Shown: piece after piece, positions 1 through 9,128 of the stretch
Position numbering within the stretch: the stretch's first letter is position 1
How the letters are laid out: each line of letters opens with the position of its first letter
Origin: Caulobacterales bacterium
GTDB taxonomy: Bacteria > Pseudomonadota > Alphaproteobacteria > Caulobacterales > Caulobacteraceae
Assembly: GCA_019510435.1 (NCBI GenBank)
Contig: JAEKKJ010000016.1
Coordinates: 1-64,000 of the forward strand
Direction: 5' to 3'
Length of the DNA stretch: 64,000 nt
Made by a program: the position numbers and the translations under genes
The notes under the pieces: model-generated
Database searches by the model: none
What the model saw: only the letters and a program-made list of their open reading frames with translations
What the model was told of the DNA's origin: nothing

Positions 1-178
1 TCGGCGCCGGGTCCTGGAAGACCAGGAGGTCGATGATGCGTTGGGTCCAGGTAGTGCCGCACTTGGGATAGGTAGCAATGACAATGTCGTCGGGGCGGAT
101 CGCGAGGTCGTCCCAGCGGGCGCTCTCCATGATCGGGTTGTGATAGTTGCGCGTCGGCGCGCGCTCGAGCTTGGTCAT
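1..178 (-). CDS. Sulfotransferase family protein, N-terminal part only
   Basis: The gene runs off the left edge of the window, so only about 59 N-terminal residues are visible. They contain YPKCGTTW at about residues 37-44, which is the 5'-phosphosulfate-binding loop of PAPS-dependent cytosolic-type sulfotransferases (the first strand-loop-helix of the fold). The family transfers sulfate from PAPS to an alcohol, amine or phenol acceptor. The acceptor cannot be told from this fragment. The ATG is preceded by a G-rich stretch (CAGGGGGAT) that fits a ribosome binding site. The 280 bp upstream, up to the next gene, carries no other convincing gene and presumably holds the promoter. Confidence 0.8.
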   Translation of the reverse strand, partial: MTKLERAPTRNYHNPIMESARWDDLAIRPDDIVIATYPKCGTTWTQRIIDLLVFQDPAP

Positions 179-458
179 GTCGGAGATCCCCCTGTTGGGC
201 GAACGCTACTCCCGGAGCGCAGGGACCGACAACCGCGGCCGGCTATTTGCCCACCAGCCGTTATCTGCTCACTCCCTCAAAAGCGGACCGGCCGAAGTCC
301 GCGACGGGTCGGTTGCCGGCATGAGGGCCTTCCCAAGGTTCGTGCCGCGTTCGAGCCCGCGCCCCGCCCAGGCGCGCAACGCCTTGGAGAGGAGTAGGCT
401 ATTCATTGGCCGACTTCGACGCCACCTGCTGAAGCAGACGGCAGCCCGCCCACAACCC

Positions 459-1214
459 CTACCCCACCAGCCGCACCCGCGTGCCGCAGAGCACCACCTC
501 GCCGGCGGCGTCGAGCGCGCCGCGGGCCTTGGCGCGCGCCCGCACCGCCTGCGGGTCCCGCACCTTGACGTCGAAGGCGCCCAGGCCGTCGCCGCGGCCG
601 TCGCGGGCCGGGACGAAGCGGATCTCGCCGCCCTCCAACCGGATGCGCCAGCCCTCGCCATGCGCCTCGCGCGGCAGGTCCAGCACCTCAGCCCACCGGG
701 CGGACATGGCGTCCGGATCGCTGGCCTGGACCTCCGCGCCGACGATACCGAGCGAGGTCTCGGTCTTGACGTTCTCGCGCCAGTGCGGGCCGCCCCATTC
801 CCAGCGCTCCTTGGGAACCATCACGTCCAGCGACAGGATCGCGCCGCCCACGTCGCGCGGGTGCAGGTGGCTGTAGGCGACCCGGCCCTCGTCACGGTCG
901 GTCTGGTGGACGATGCGCACGCCGATCTCGGCCATCCGCTGGCGGGCGCTGGCCATGTCGCCGTCCAGCTGCAGGATCACCATGTAGCCGCCGTCGCCCC
1001 CGCGCTTCTCCAGCAGCCGCCCGGCGGTCGTCCCCTCCTGCGTCGGCGAGACCACCTCCAGGAAGGTGTCGCCCACCGGCCAGACGGCGTTGTGCAGGCC
1101 GAACACCCCGACGCCAGGATCGGGATAGTCGGCGCCCAGGCCCAGCACGGCCACGATGTCCGCCTTGGCCGCGTCCAGGTCCGCGCCGACCAGGGCGATC
1201 TGTCGAAGCCGCAT
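459..1214 (-). CDS. VOC/glyoxalase-like domain protein (251 aa)
   Basis: The protein begins MRLRQIALVG and reads as a vicinal-oxygen-chelate (glyoxalase/bleomycin-resistance fold) protein: an N-terminal module up to about residue 125 (AVWPVGDTFLEVVSP, then SHLHPRDVGG) and a weaker second module after KTETSLGIVGAEV. This family covers metal-dependent lyases, isomerases and dioxygenases, so the substrate cannot be named. The reading frame stays open 35 codons further upstream. The chosen ATG has a good Shine-Dalgarno (GGGAGG) about 6 bases ahead and begins the conserved fold. It is divergent from the enoyl-CoA hydratase gene, about 120 bp apart, which hints at a shared regulatory region and possibly a shared catabolic context. 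Confidence 0.75.
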   Translation of the reverse strand: MRLRQIALVGADLDAAKADIVAVLGLGADYPDPGVGVFGLHNAVWPVGDTFLEVVSPTQEGTTAGRLLEKRGGDGGYMVILQLDGDMASARQRMAEIGVRIVHQTDRDEGRVAYSHLHPRDVGGAILSLDVMVPKERWEWGGPHWRENVKTETSLGIVGAEVQASDPDAMSARWAEVLDLPREAHGEGWRIRLEGGEIRFVPARDGRGDGLGAFDVKVRDPQAVRARAKARGALDAAGEVVLCGTRVRLVG

Positions 1215-1333
1215 GGCGTCCTCCCGTGGTTTCTTGCCCGTGGTTTCCTGGTTGGCTCGACTACAGGGCCCGCGCCGATGACGGTCAACCCCGGGCGGGC
1301 TATCGTCCCACCCAAACACGAGGAGGGACGACC

Positions 1334-2152
1334 ATGGCGAAGATCGACACCGGCACGAACGACCTGCTGGCCGACCTGGACGAGGGCGTGCTGACGCTGA
1401 CGCTCAACCGGCCCGAGGCGCGCAACGCCATGAGCGGGGAGATGAACCAGGCGCTGGCTCGCAGCCTGGCGTCTGCCGAGCTGGATCCGGACGTGAAGTG
1501 CGTGGTGCTGACCGGCGCGGGCAACGGCTTCTGCGCCGGCGGCGACGTGAAGGGCATGAACGCGCGCAACGAGGGCGGCGGCGGAGCCGGGATCGACGCG
1601 GCGATCCACAGCCAGCGGGTGAACCAGCGCGCCACGGCGGGCAAGCTCTTCATGATGCCGAAGCCGACCCTGGCCGCCCTGCCTGGCGCCGCGGCGGGCG
1701 CGGGCTTATCGCTGGCCCTCGCCTGCGACCTGCGGATCATGGCCCGGACCGCGATCATGACCACCGCCTTCGCCCGCGTCGGCTTCTCCGGCGACTACGG
1801 CGGGACCTATTTCCTGACCCAGCTGGTGGGCTCGGCCAAGGCGCGCGAGCTCTATTTCCTCTCCGAGCGGGTGAACGCCGAGGAGGCCCTGCGGCTGGGG
1901 CTCACCAACTGGGTGTGCGAGGCCGAGGCGCTGGCGGCCAGGGCGCAGGAGATCGGCCGGCGGCTCGCAAGCGGGCCCACGGTGGCCTACCGCTACATGA
2001 AGGAGAACCTGAACCGCGCCATGGCCGGCGAGGTGGACGACTGCCTGGACCTGGAAGCCACCCACCACGTCCACTGCGGCCAGACCGCCGACCACAAGGA
2101 AGCCGCCAAGGCCTTCGTGGAGAAGCGCGAGCCGGTGTTTCAGGGGCGATAA
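1334..2152 (+). CDS. Enoyl-CoA hydratase/isomerase family protein (272 aa)
   Basis: This is a crotonase-fold protein. It has the opening TLNRPEARNAMS, the oxyanion-hole region GAGNGFCAGGDVKGM at about residues 60-75, and PGAAAGAGLSLALACDLRI at about 117-135. The family acts on acyl-CoA thioesters, usually hydrating enoyl-CoA in beta-oxidation, but also as isomerases or dehalogenases. In the second motif the residues that usually supply the catalytic Glu pair are not obvious (FARVGFSGDYGG), so the exact reaction is open. The start ATG sits 6 bases after a strong AGGAGGG. Length is normal for the family. It is divergent from the VOC gene. Confidence 0.88.
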   Translation: MAKIDTGTNDLLADLDEGVLTLTLNRPEARNAMSGEMNQALARSLASAELDPDVKCVVLTGAGNGFCAGGDVKGMNARNEGGGGAGIDAAIHSQRVNQRATAGKLFMMPKPTLAALPGAAAGAGLSLALACDLRIMARTAIMTTAFARVGFSGDYGGTYFLTQLVGSAKARELYFLSERVNAEEALRLGLTNWVCEAEALAARAQEIGRRLASGPTVAYRYMKENLNRAMAGEVDDCLDLEATHHVHCGQTADHKEAAKAFVEKREPVFQGR

Positions 2153-2233
2153 GCGCGGGCCGGAGCCGGGGCGCCAGGTCGCGACGCATCATCGGGGACG
2201 CGCGATGAGGCCGCGCTGCGAAGTCCTGAGACG

Positions 2234-2488
2234 CTAGGCGTCGTGGCCGCGCACGGTATGGGCCACGTGGAACGAGCCGGAGTGTGACAGCACGATCCAG
2301 TCGCCGGCGTGGGCGACGACGGGGCCTTCGGGCGTGCGCACCTGGACCGCGGCCGAGGCCTCCGCCACGGCCTGGGCCTCGTCGCCGAGCCACCGCCAGA
2401 GCACGGCCCAGTTTTTCTGGTCGTGCGCCGGTGGAACCCGCAGGGCTGCGCCGTGGTCGAACGGGGGGTGCAGTTGGATGACGCGCAT
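2234..2488 (-). CDS. Small conserved-looking hypothetical protein (84 aa)
   Basis: Function not recognised. The C-terminal half (VRTPEGPVVAHAGDWIVLSHSG) has the look of small PGDWIV-type proteins in which a short beta-rich domain follows a DGxxVAHPGDW motif, as in some phage-derived single-domain proteins. That similarity is from memory of the motif and is weak. No signal peptide or membrane segment is visible. The codon use matches its neighbours, with strong third-position GC. It is convergent with the enoyl-CoA hydratase gene, and the 208 bp on its upstream side separate it from the XRE regulator, so the two could share a divergent promoter region. Confidence 0.6.
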   Translation of the reverse strand: MRVIQLHPPFDHGAALRVPPAHDQKNWAVLWRWLGDEAQAVAEASAAVQVRTPEGPVVAHAGDWIVLSHSGSFHVAHTVRGHDA

Positions 2489-2696
2489 GGTCTTCGGAAA
2501 TCACTCGCCTGTACCCGGGGACTTCGGCGGTGCTTCGGTTACCAAGACCTTGACTGCGGCCGGCAGTCACAGGGTTCTTCAGGTTGCAACTATCCCCTAA
2601 GGGCTGAAAAAGCTTTGCAGTTCCAGGACAAGGGTATTCATTCGACAACTAGAGCTTGCGGTGTCGGACGGGGGCATCGCACCAGGAGGTATGAGA

Positions 2697-3119
2697 ATGT
2701 CGGAGGTGTCGGCAAAGACGCCTGATCCGATGGACATCGCGCTCGGGGCCGCGGTGCGCATTCGGAGACGGACGATCGGCATGTCGCAAGAAGCGCTCGC
2801 CGATCAGTGTGGGGTCAGCTTCCAGCAGATCCAGAAATACGAGAACGGGGCCAACCGCATCTCGTTCTCGCGCCTGGTGCAGATCAGCCGGGCGCTGCGT
2901 TGCCGGGTCACCGACCTGATGGACGTGTTCGACGGCGCCGACAAGGAGACCGCCGAGGACCTGGACCTGTTGACGCACATGCGCACGCCCGGGGCCCTGG
3001 AACTGCTGTCGGCCTTCGAGCGCCTGCCGCCGGAGGTGCGCTCGTCGCTGGTGAACCTGGTCCGCACGCTGACCAACCAGGCGGCGGCTGCGGCGGCCAA
3101 GGAAGCGGCGATCGCCTAG
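2697..3119 (+). CDS. XRE-family helix-turn-helix transcriptional regulator (140 aa)
   Basis: A Cro/CI-type HTH domain occupies roughly residues 17-72, with the recognition segment MSQEALADQCGVSFQQIQKY at 29-48. A C-terminal helical tail follows, ending in an alanine-rich stretch. Small one-domain XRE proteins of this length are common in Caulobacterales. Two in-frame ATGs lie 6 bases apart; the second (2697) is chosen because AGGAGG at 2684-2689 is then 7 bases away, while the first would be only 1 base away. Target genes are unknown. The gene ends 10 bp from the convergent thioredoxin-like gene. Confidence 0.85.
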   Translation: MSEVSAKTPDPMDIALGAAVRIRRRTIGMSQEALADQCGVSFQQIQKYENGANRISFSRLVQISRALRCRVTDLMDVFDGADKETAEDLDLLTHMRTPGALELLSAFERLPPEVRSSLVNLVRTLTNQAAAAAAKEAAIA

Positions 3120-3129
3120 AGGCCGTCGC

Positions 3130-3762
3130 CTAGCTGGCGGCCAGGGCCTTGTCGATCAGGGCCTTGGCCTCCGGACTGCTCCAGTCGGCGTCGCCGGTGA
3201 CACGGGCGACCTCCAGGCCGTCCTTGCCATAGATCACCGTGGTGGGCGTACCCACCGCCGGCGGGTTCAGCTTGAACGGCAGCTTCATGGCGCCGTCCAG
3301 GTAGAACTTCAGCGGCGCGTTCTGGGCGATGAACAGGGCGGCCTGCTGGGCCTTGTTGGCCTCGTCGATGCTGATCGGCATCACCTCGACGCCCTTGCCG
3401 GCGTAGGCGGCCTGCAGCTTGGCCAGGGTGGGCATCTCCACCTTGCAGGGCCCGCACCAGGTGGCCCAGATGTTCATCACCACCACCTTGCCCTTGAAGT
3501 CGGCGATCCGGACCGACTTGCCGGCGGCGTCGGTGAAGGCCAGGTCCGGCGGCGAAGTCGGCTGGGTGGGTGTCGTCACCTTGCTGGCGAAGGCGGGCGG
3601 GCCCGCGATCGGAACCGTCGCCACCTTGGGCCGGTCCGGGTTGGAGGAAGCCTGGCCGATGATGTAGACAACCGCCGCGACGCCCACCAGGGCGGCGCCC
3701 CAGAGGGCCCATGTCAGGACGCCCATCTTGGGCTTCGATGACGCCTGCGGACCTTCGCTCAT
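3130..3762 (-). CDS. TlpA-type membrane-anchored thioredoxin-fold protein (210 aa)
   Basis: An N-terminal membrane anchor (about residues 12-34, [20 protein letters not shown]) is followed by a periplasmic thioredoxin fold with the redox motif [13 protein letters not shown] at about 110-122. The order is typical of TlpA/ResA-like disulfide reductases, which reduce periplasmic thiols, for example in cytochrome maturation. A cis-proline region (GTPTTVIYG) is present, as expected. The start codon is preceded by AGGAAG inside the divergent argH gene, and the two start codons touch (CATATG). This start is supported by the Shine-Dalgarno. A later start is unlikely because the anchor begins soon after. 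Confidence 0.88.
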   Translation of the reverse strand: MSEGPQASSKPKMGVLTWALWGAALVGVAAVVYIIGQASSNPDRPKVATVPIAGPPAFASKVTTPTQPTSPPDLAFTDAAGKSVRIADFKGKVVVMNIWATWCGPCKVEMPTLAKLQAAYAGKGVEVMPISIDEANKAQQAALFIAQNAPLKFYLDGAMKLPFKLNPPAVGTPTTVIYGKDGLEVARVTGDADWSSPEAKALIDKALAAS

Positions 3763-5184
3763 ATGACCGACTCTTCCTCTGCACCGCCCACGGATCCCGC
3801 CTCGGCGGGACAGGCCATGTGGGGCGGCCGGTTTTCGGGAAAGCCGGCCGAATTGATGCAGGCGATCAACGTCTCCATCGGCTTCGACAAGCGGCTCGCG
3901 GCGCAGGACCTGGCCGGTTCCCGTGCGCACGCGGCGATGTTGCGCAAGGCGGGCGTGATTTCAAGCGAGGACGAGGCGGCCATTCAGGGCGGGCTGGCCC
4001 AGATCGAGGCCGAGATCGCCGCCGGGACCTTCCCGTTCCGCGACGAATACGAAGACATCCACATGAACGTGGAGGCCCGGCTGCGCGAGCTGATCGGGCC
4101 GGCGGCGGGGCGGCTGCACACCGCCCGCTCGCGCAACGACCAGGTCGCCCTCGACTTCCGGATGTGGGTGCGCGACGCCTGTGACAGGACCGCAGCCCAG
4201 ATCAAGGCGCTGCAACGCGCGCTGCTGGCCAAGGCCGAGGCCCACGCCGGCACGGTGATGCCGGGCTTCACCCATCTGCAGCCCGCCCAGCCGGTGACGT
4301 TCGGCCACCACCTGATGGCCTATGTGGAGATGTTCGGGCGCGACGCCGACCGCTTCGCCGACGCCCGCACGCGGATGAACGAGAGCCCGCTGGGCGCCGC
4401 GGCCCTGGCCGGCTCGCCCTTCCCCATCGACCGGCAGATGACGGCCGAGGCCCTCGGCTTTGCGCGACCGACCGCCAACTCCCTGGACAGTGTCGCCGAC
4501 CGCGACTTCGCCCTGGAATCCCTGGCGGCGGCCAGCATCTGTGCGACCCACCTGTCGCGGCTCGCCGAGGAGATCGTCATCTGGATGACGCCGCAGTTCG
4601 GGTTCGTGAAGCTGTCGGACGCCTTCACCACCGGCTCGTCGATCATGCCGCAGAAGAAGAACCCCGACGCCGCCGAGCTGGTGCGCGCCAAGGCCGGGCG
4701 GATGCTGGCGTCCTTCACCCAGCTCTCGGTGGTGATGAAGGGCCTGCCGCTGACCTATTCGAAGGACATGCAGGAGGACAAGGTCCCGACCTTCGAGGCC
4801 TTCGACGCCCTGGAGCTGTCGCTGCTGGCCATGGCCGGCATGGTCGCCGACCTGGAGCCGAACGCGGACGCGATGGCCAAGGCCGCGGGCGCGGGCTTCT
4901 CCACCGCCACGGACCTCGCCGACTGGCTCGTGCGCGAGCTGGACCTGCCGTTCCGCGACGCCCACCACGTGACCGGTGCGGCCGTGAAGCGGGCCGAGAC
5001 CCTGGGCTGCGACTTGGCCGGCCTGCCGCTCGGCGAACTTCAAGCCTTGGATGGACGCATTAGCGCGGCCATCTACGATGTGCTCACGCCGCAGGCCTCC
5101 GTGGCCAGCCGCAGGAGTTATGGTGGGACCGCGCCGGACCAGGTCCGCGCGCAGGTCGAGCGTTGGAAGGAGAAGCTGGCATGA
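3763..5184 (+). CDS. argH: Argininosuccinate lyase
   Basis: ArgH splits argininosuccinate into arginine and fumarate, the last step of arginine synthesis, in the cytoplasm as a homotetramer. The 473 residues match the family length. Seen motifs are [20 protein letters not shown] near the N-terminus, [15 protein letters not shown] (about 122-136), [14 protein letters not shown], and the fumarase/lyase signature [11 protein letters not shown] at about 293-303, which carries the catalytic Ser loop. The first ATG lacks a clear Shine-Dalgarno and directly abuts the start codon of the divergent thioredoxin gene. An alternative in-frame ATG at 3817 (MWGGRF) cannot be excluded. The 3' end overlaps the following lipoprotein gene by 4 bp (ATGA), so an argH-lipoprotein-lysA operon is clear. 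Confidence 0.96.
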   Translation: MTDSSSAPPTDPASAGQAMWGGRFSGKPAELMQAINVSIGFDKRLAAQDLAGSRAHAAMLRKAGVISSEDEAAIQGGLAQIEAEIAAGTFPFRDEYEDIHMNVEARLRELIGPAAGRLHTARSRNDQVALDFRMWVRDACDRTAAQIKALQRALLAKAEAHAGTVMPGFTHLQPAQPVTFGHHLMAYVEMFGRDADRFADARTRMNESPLGAAALAGSPFPIDRQMTAEALGFARPTANSLDSVADRDFALESLAAASICATHLSRLAEEIVIWMTPQFGFVKLSDAFTTGSSIMPQKKNPDAAELVRAKAGRMLASFTQLSVVMKGLPLTYSKDMQEDKVPTFEAFDALELSLLAMAGMVADLEPNADAMAKAAGAGFSTATDLADWLVRELDLPFRDAHHVTGAAVKRAETLGCDLAGLPLGELQALDGRISAAIYDVLTPQASVASRRSYGGTAPDQVRAQVERWKEKLA

Positions 5185-5489
5185 GCCCTCGCATCTGGAT
5201 GACGGCCGGCGCCGTGGCGCTTGCCGCCGGGCTCGCCGGCTGTGGCAAGGTCGGCCAGCTGGAGCGGCCCGGCCCGCTCTTCGGCGCCGGCCGCAACACC
5301 ACCCGCCAGGCCGACGACGAGCAGAAGAAGGTCCAGGACCCCAACCGCCCCGTCGACACCGTCGATCCGCGCGACCGCGCCATCGAGCCGGCGCCGCCGC
5401 GCACCCTGCCGATCCCGGGCACCGGGCCCAGCGCCACCGACACCCCGCCCCGCACCGCCTTCCCCGACCCCTACGCCCAGCCGCGATGA
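5181..5489 (+). CDS. Small LptM/YifL-like lipoprotein (102 aa)
   Basis: The sequence has a short hydrophobic signal ending in a lipobox (LAAGLAGC, Cys at about residue 21), then [15 protein letters not shown], which resembles the CGxKGPLYxP start of LptM (YifL) lipoproteins. LptM helps assemble the LPS-transport translocon LptD-LptE. The rest is Pro-rich and disordered, with no domain. Proteins of this type between argH and lysA are common in Proteobacteria, which supports the call. The gene overlaps argH by 4 bp and lysA by 4 bp, so translation is likely coupled through all three. The LptM role is an inference from motif and position. Confidence 0.8.
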   Translation: MSPRIWMTAGAVALAAGLAGCGKVGQLERPGPLFGAGRNTTRQADDEQKKVQDPNRPVDTVDPRDRAIEPAPPRTLPIPGTGPSATDTPPRTAFPDPYAQPR

Positions 5490-6757
5490 ACCATTTCGAG
5501 CTGCAGGGGGGCGAGCTCGCATGTGAAGGCGTTCCGCTGAGCCGCATCGCCGAGGCGGTGGGCACGCCGGTCTACGTCTATTCCACCGCGACTCTGGAGC
5601 GGCACTTCACGGTGCTGCGCGACGCCCTGACGGACCAGGGGCTCAAGGATCCGCTGATCGCCTTCGCGGTGAAGGCCAATTCCAACGTCGCCGTGCTGCG
5701 CACCCTGGCCGCGCTAGGCGCGGGCGCCGACGTGGTGTCCGAGGGCGAGGTGCGCCGCGCGCTGGCCGCCGGCGTGCCGCCCGAGCGGATCGTCTTCTCT
5801 GGCGTCGGCAAGACCGAGCCGGAGGTGGCCTTCGCCCTGGAAGCGGGCGTCGCCGAGATCAATGTGGAGTCCGAGCCGGAACTACACCTCGTCAACCGGG
5901 TGGCCCAGCAGATGGGGCGGCGCGCGGCGGTGGCCATCCGCGTCAACCCGGACGTCTCGGCCGGCGGCCACGCCAAGATCTCCACCGGCAAGGCCGACAA
6001 CAAGTTCGGGGTCTCGTTCTCGGAGGCCGAGCGGCTCTACGCCACCGCCTCCAACCTTGCCGGCGTGCGGCCGGTGGGCGTGGCCTGCCACATTGGCAGC
6101 CAGATCACCGAGCTCGCGCCCATGGAGGCGGCCTTCAGCAAGATGCGGGGCCTGGTCGAGCGGCTGCGCGCCGAGGGCATGGGGCTGGAGCGGCTGGACC
6201 TGGGCGGCGGTCTGGGCGTGCCCTATTTCAACCAGCCCGCGCCGCCCTCGCCCGCGGACTACGCGGCCATGATCGGCCGGGTGACCAAGGGCCTCGACAT
6301 CCAGCTGGCCTTCGAGCCCGGCCGGGTGATCGCCGCCAACGCGGGCGTGCTGGTCAGCCGGGTGATCCACATCCACGAGCGGCCCGAGGGGCGGCGGTTC
6401 CTGGTGCTGGACGCGGCCATGAACGACCTGATCCGGCCGGCCATGTACGACGCCTACCACGACATCCGCCCGCTGGCGCCGCGGCCCGGCGAGCCGCTGG
6501 CCTACGACGTGGTGGGCCCGATCTGCGAGACCGGCGACACCTTCACCCGCGACCGCCTCCTGCCGCCGCTGCAGGCCGGCGACCTGGTGGCGTTCATGAC
6601 CGCCGGCGCCTACGGGGCCGCGATGGCCAGCGAGTACAACTCCCGCCCGCTCGTGCCCGAGGTGCTGGTGAAGGGCGACCAGTTCGCCGTGGTCCGCCCG
6701 CGGCCCAGCTACGACGACATGCTGGAGCGGGAGCGCGCCGCGCCATGGCAGGCCTGA
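5486..6757 (+). CDS. lysA: Diaminopimelate decarboxylase
   Basis: LysA is a PLP enzyme that decarboxylates meso-diaminopimelate to L-lysine, the last step of the DAP pathway. The 423 residues contain the PLP-lysine segment AFAVKANSN at about 60-68, the HIGSQI loop, LGGGLGVPY, the phosphate-binding EPGR, and the C-terminal CETGDTF with the substrate-binding Cys. All are as in classical LysA of fold type III. The ATG overlaps the stop of the lipoprotein gene (GATGA). The 3' end overlaps the next serine hydrolase gene by 13 bp, so that gene is probably co-transcribed. Confidence 0.96.
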   Translation: MNHFELQGGELACEGVPLSRIAEAVGTPVYVYSTATLERHFTVLRDALTDQGLKDPLIAFAVKANSNVAVLRTLAALGAGADVVSEGEVRRALAAGVPPERIVFSGVGKTEPEVAFALEAGVAEINVESEPELHLVNRVAQQMGRRAAVAIRVNPDVSAGGHAKISTGKADNKFGVSFSEAERLYATASNLAGVRPVGVACHIGSQITELAPMEAAFSKMRGLVERLRAEGMGLERLDLGGGLGVPYFNQPAPPSPADYAAMIGRVTKGLDIQLAFEPGRVIAANAGVLVSRVIHIHERPEGRRFLVLDAAMNDLIRPAMYDAYHDIRPLAPRPGEPLAYDVVGPICETGDTFTRDRLLPPLQAGDLVAFMTAGAYGAAMASEYNSRPLVPEVLVKGDQFAVVRPRPSYDDMLERERAAPWQA

Positions 6758-7770
6758 TCGACCGCCGCCGCCTCATCGCCGCTGGCGCGATCGCCGCGGC
6801 CCTGCCCGCGCCCGCCTTGGCGCGCGGCGTCTGGGAGATGGCGGCGCTGGACGGCTTTCGCGAGCTGGCGCGCGCGCTGGAGGTGAAGGGCCTGGTGGTG
6901 CTGCACCGGGGCGACGTCCTGGTCTCGGACGGTGAGGTCGCCGCCGCCGACCGCATCGCCTCGTGCCGCAAGTCGTTCCTCTCGGCGCTCTTTGGCATCG
7001 CGGTGCGCGACCAGAAGATCGACCTGGACCAGACGCTGGCGCAGCTGGGCGTCGATGACTACCAGCCGCTGAGCGCCGTCGAGCGGGCCGCCACGGTGCG
7101 CCAACTGCTGACGGCGCGGTCGGGCGTCTACATCCCCTCCTCTGCCGAGACGCCGGCGATGAAGGCGGCGCGGCCGGCGCGCGGCAGCCATCCGCCGGGC
7201 ACGTTCTGGTACTACAACAATTGGGATTTCAACGCCCTGGGCGAGATCTACCAGCGCCTGACCGGCCGCTCGGTGTTCGCCGCCTTCGAGCATGAGCTGG
7301 CCGGCCCGCTGGGCTTCCAGGACTTCGACCCCGAGCAGCACGCCCGCTTCGGCTACGACCCCGACGCCCCGCGCTTCCCCGCCTACAACCTCTGGCTCTC
7401 CGCGCGCGACATGGCGAAGTTCGGCCAGCTCTATCTGCAGCAGGGCGGCTGGAAGGGCCACCAGCTGGTTCCGGCCGACTGGGTCGCGCTCAGCACCCGG
7501 CTGGTGTCGCGCACCGGCCGGGCGGGCATCCTCTCGGGCTACGGCTATCTCTGGTGGGGCGACATGGACCCGCACGCCAGCGGCCTTCCACCCGGCAGCT
7601 ACACCGCCGCCGGCAACGGCGGGCGCTATATCGTGGTCATGCCGGCCATCGACACCGTGGTCGCCATCCAGCCGATCGAGCTGGAAGGCCGCCCCCAGGC
7701 GCGCCTCTACACCGAAGAGGGCGCCCTGGACCGCCTGCTGAAGACGCTGGTGGCGGCGCGGCGCGGCTAG
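6745..7770 (+). CDS. Serine hydrolase, beta-lactamase class C/penicillin-binding fold (341 aa)
   Basis: The protein has an N-terminal export signal with a twin-arginine-like start (DRRRLIAAGAI, cleavage after ALA at about 26). It is followed by a beta-lactamase-related domain with the Ser-x-x-Lys tetrad SCRK at 73-76 and a YNN triad at about 157-159. The family hydrolyses esters, amides or peptides, and many members are not antibiotic resistance enzymes. The substrate is unknown. It starts inside the last codons of lysA (13 bp overlap), and its stop lies in the CTAG shared with the convergent phosphoribosyltransferase gene. A periplasmic cell-wall or ester role is plausible but not shown. Confidence 0.85.
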   Translation: MAGLIDRRRLIAAGAIAAALPAPALARGVWEMAALDGFRELARALEVKGLVVLHRGDVLVSDGEVAAADRIASCRKSFLSALFGIAVRDQKIDLDQTLAQLGVDDYQPLSAVERAATVRQLLTARSGVYIPSSAETPAMKAARPARGSHPPGTFWYYNNWDFNALGEIYQRLTGRSVFAAFEHELAGPLGFQDFDPEQHARFGYDPDAPRFPAYNLWLSARDMAKFGQLYLQQGGWKGHQLVPADWVALSTRLVSRTGRAGILSGYGYLWWGDMDPHASGLPPGSYTAAGNGGRYIVVMPAIDTVVAIQPIELEGRPQARLYTEEGALDRLLKTLVAARRG

Positions 7771-8294
7771 TCCATCGCCCCGACGTACGGCAGGCCGCGC
7801 ATCTGGCCGGCGACGTCCATGCCGTAGCCCACCAGGAACCGGCCCGGTGCTTCCCAGGCCACGAAGTCGGGCTCGATGGCGCGCGGGGTGGGCCAGGGCT
7901 TGCGGGCGAAGACGGCGGTGAGCACCTCGGTGGCGCCGGAGTCGCGCACCAGCCGGGCGGCTTCGGAGAGCGACAGGCCGGTGTCGAAGACGTCGTCCAC
8001 CACCAGGGCCTTGCGGCCGGCGATCGGGCGCTGCAGGTCGGCGCGCACCTCGCAGCGGCCGCTGGACTGGCGCTCGTCCTTGTAGGACGCCAGCCACAGG
8101 GCGTCGAAGCGCACCATCCGCCCCTGCCGAGCCAGCGCCCGGGTCAGGTCGGAGGCGAACCACAGCCCGCCGGTGAGCAGGCAGACCACCACCGTCTCGT
8201 CGTCGATGCGCGGGGCGATGGCCAGGGCCAGGGCCTCCACGCGCTGGGCCACCTCGGCCTCGGGGATCAGGACGGCAGGATTGGGATCACTCAT
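7767..8294 (-). CDS. Phosphoribosyltransferase, hypoxanthine type (175 aa)
   Basis: Type I phosphoribosyltransferase. The PRPP-binding loop is ALVVDDVFDTGLSL at about residues 95-108, and LLTGGLWFASDL and an aromatic C-terminal hood (EPDFVAWEAPGRFLVGYGMD) are also present. This layout matches hypoxanthine-guanine phosphoribosyltransferases (Hpt), which salvage purine bases with PRPP. The usual DTG is preceded by VDDVF rather than VEDII, so a specialised substrate is possible. The gene starts within the end of the zinc-ribbon gene (8 bp overlap, same strand), so the two form a small operon. It is convergent with the serine hydrolase, sharing a CTAG stop. Confidence 0.85.
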   Translation of the reverse strand: MSDPNPAVLIPEAEVAQRVEALALAIAPRIDDETVVVCLLTGGLWFASDLTRALARQGRMVRFDALWLASYKDERQSSGRCEVRADLQRPIAGRKALVVDDVFDTGLSLSEAARLVRDSGATEVLTAVFARKPWPTPRAIEPDFVAWEAPGRFLVGYGMDVAGQMRGLPYVGAMD

Positions 8295-9072
8295 GCGGGG
8301 GCGCGGGTTCCGGGGCGACAGGGGCTGGGGTGGCCTCTATCGGCGCCGGGCCACCCTGCGCAAGGGCCGCAGCGGGCGGCGGCGCAGACTTGGCGGTGAG
8401 GTCGAAGCGCACCTCCAGCTGCTGTGCGCCCGACGGTGGGTCCGGCAGGGTGACGGCGAAGTAGCGCTTGCTGCCGGGCGGCACCTTGCCGTTCAGCGGC
8501 TGGGCGACCAGGCCGGCCAGCGGCTTGCCGGCCTTGTCCAGCAGGCTGATGCGCAGGGGCGGCGACTGGACCGGCGCCTGGCGGGTGTTGCGGATGGCGC
8601 CGGTCACGGCCAGCACGGGCCGCCCGGCTTCGAAGCCCGACTTGAACGCCACGCCCTCCAGCACCAGGCCCATGGTGTCCACCGGAAAGCCGACGGCGGC
8701 AAAGAGGGCGGCGGTGGACGGGAAACGGCCGGCGATCTCGCGGCGCATCACCACCGCCCCGCCCGCCGCTGCAGCCAGTCCCATCGCCACCAGCAGCGCC
8801 ACGATCACGCCGACGGGCGCGCGCTTGGGGACCGGCTTCTGTGCAGGCCGGACCGGCGCGGCCACAAACTCGAGATCGTCGTCCCCGCCGGCGTCTGGCG
8901 CGGGCGTGACGGAAGGCGGCGGCTCAAAGTCCGCTTCGGCCTCAACCTCGCCTTCCGGGGTCGCCCGCCACCGCGCGCCGCAACTGGAGCACCTGACGGT
9001 GCGCCCGCGGCGCGGGATACGATTGTCGTCCACGAAATAGCTGGTGGCGCAGTCTGGACAGGTCAGTATCAT
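8287..9072 (-). CDS. MJ0042-type zinc-ribbon membrane protein (261 aa)
   Basis: An N-terminal zinc ribbon with two CxxC pairs (CPDCATSYFVDDNRIP, then VRCSSCGARW) fits the MJ0042/zinc_ribbon_4/5 family. A proline- and acid-rich linker follows, then one transmembrane helix (about residues 85-108, VGVIVALLVAMGLAAAAGGA) and a beta-rich DUF3426-like domain (LAVTGAIRNTRQAPV) that should lie outside the membrane. Such genes sit next to ftsEX in many Alphaproteobacteria; the function is not established. It is divergent from ftsE with about 56 bp between the starts, and upstream of and overlapping the phosphoribosyltransferase gene. Confidence 0.88.
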   Translation of the reverse strand: MILTCPDCATSYFVDDNRIPRRGRTVRCSSCGARWRATPEGEVEAEADFEPPPSVTPAPDAGGDDDLEFVAAPVRPAQKPVPKRAPVGVIVALLVAMGLAAAAGGAVVMRREIAGRFPSTAALFAAVGFPVDTMGLVLEGVAFKSGFEAGRPVLAVTGAIRNTRQAPVQSPPLRISLLDKAGKPLAGLVAQPLNGKVPPGSKRYFAVTLPDPPSGAQQLEVRFDLTAKSAPPPAAALAQGGPAPIEATPAPVAPEPAPPHE

Positions 9073-9128
9073 GACGCCGAATCGGACGCTCCAGCACCCT
9101 CACTCCGAGGTCGCCGATTTCGGCCTCC

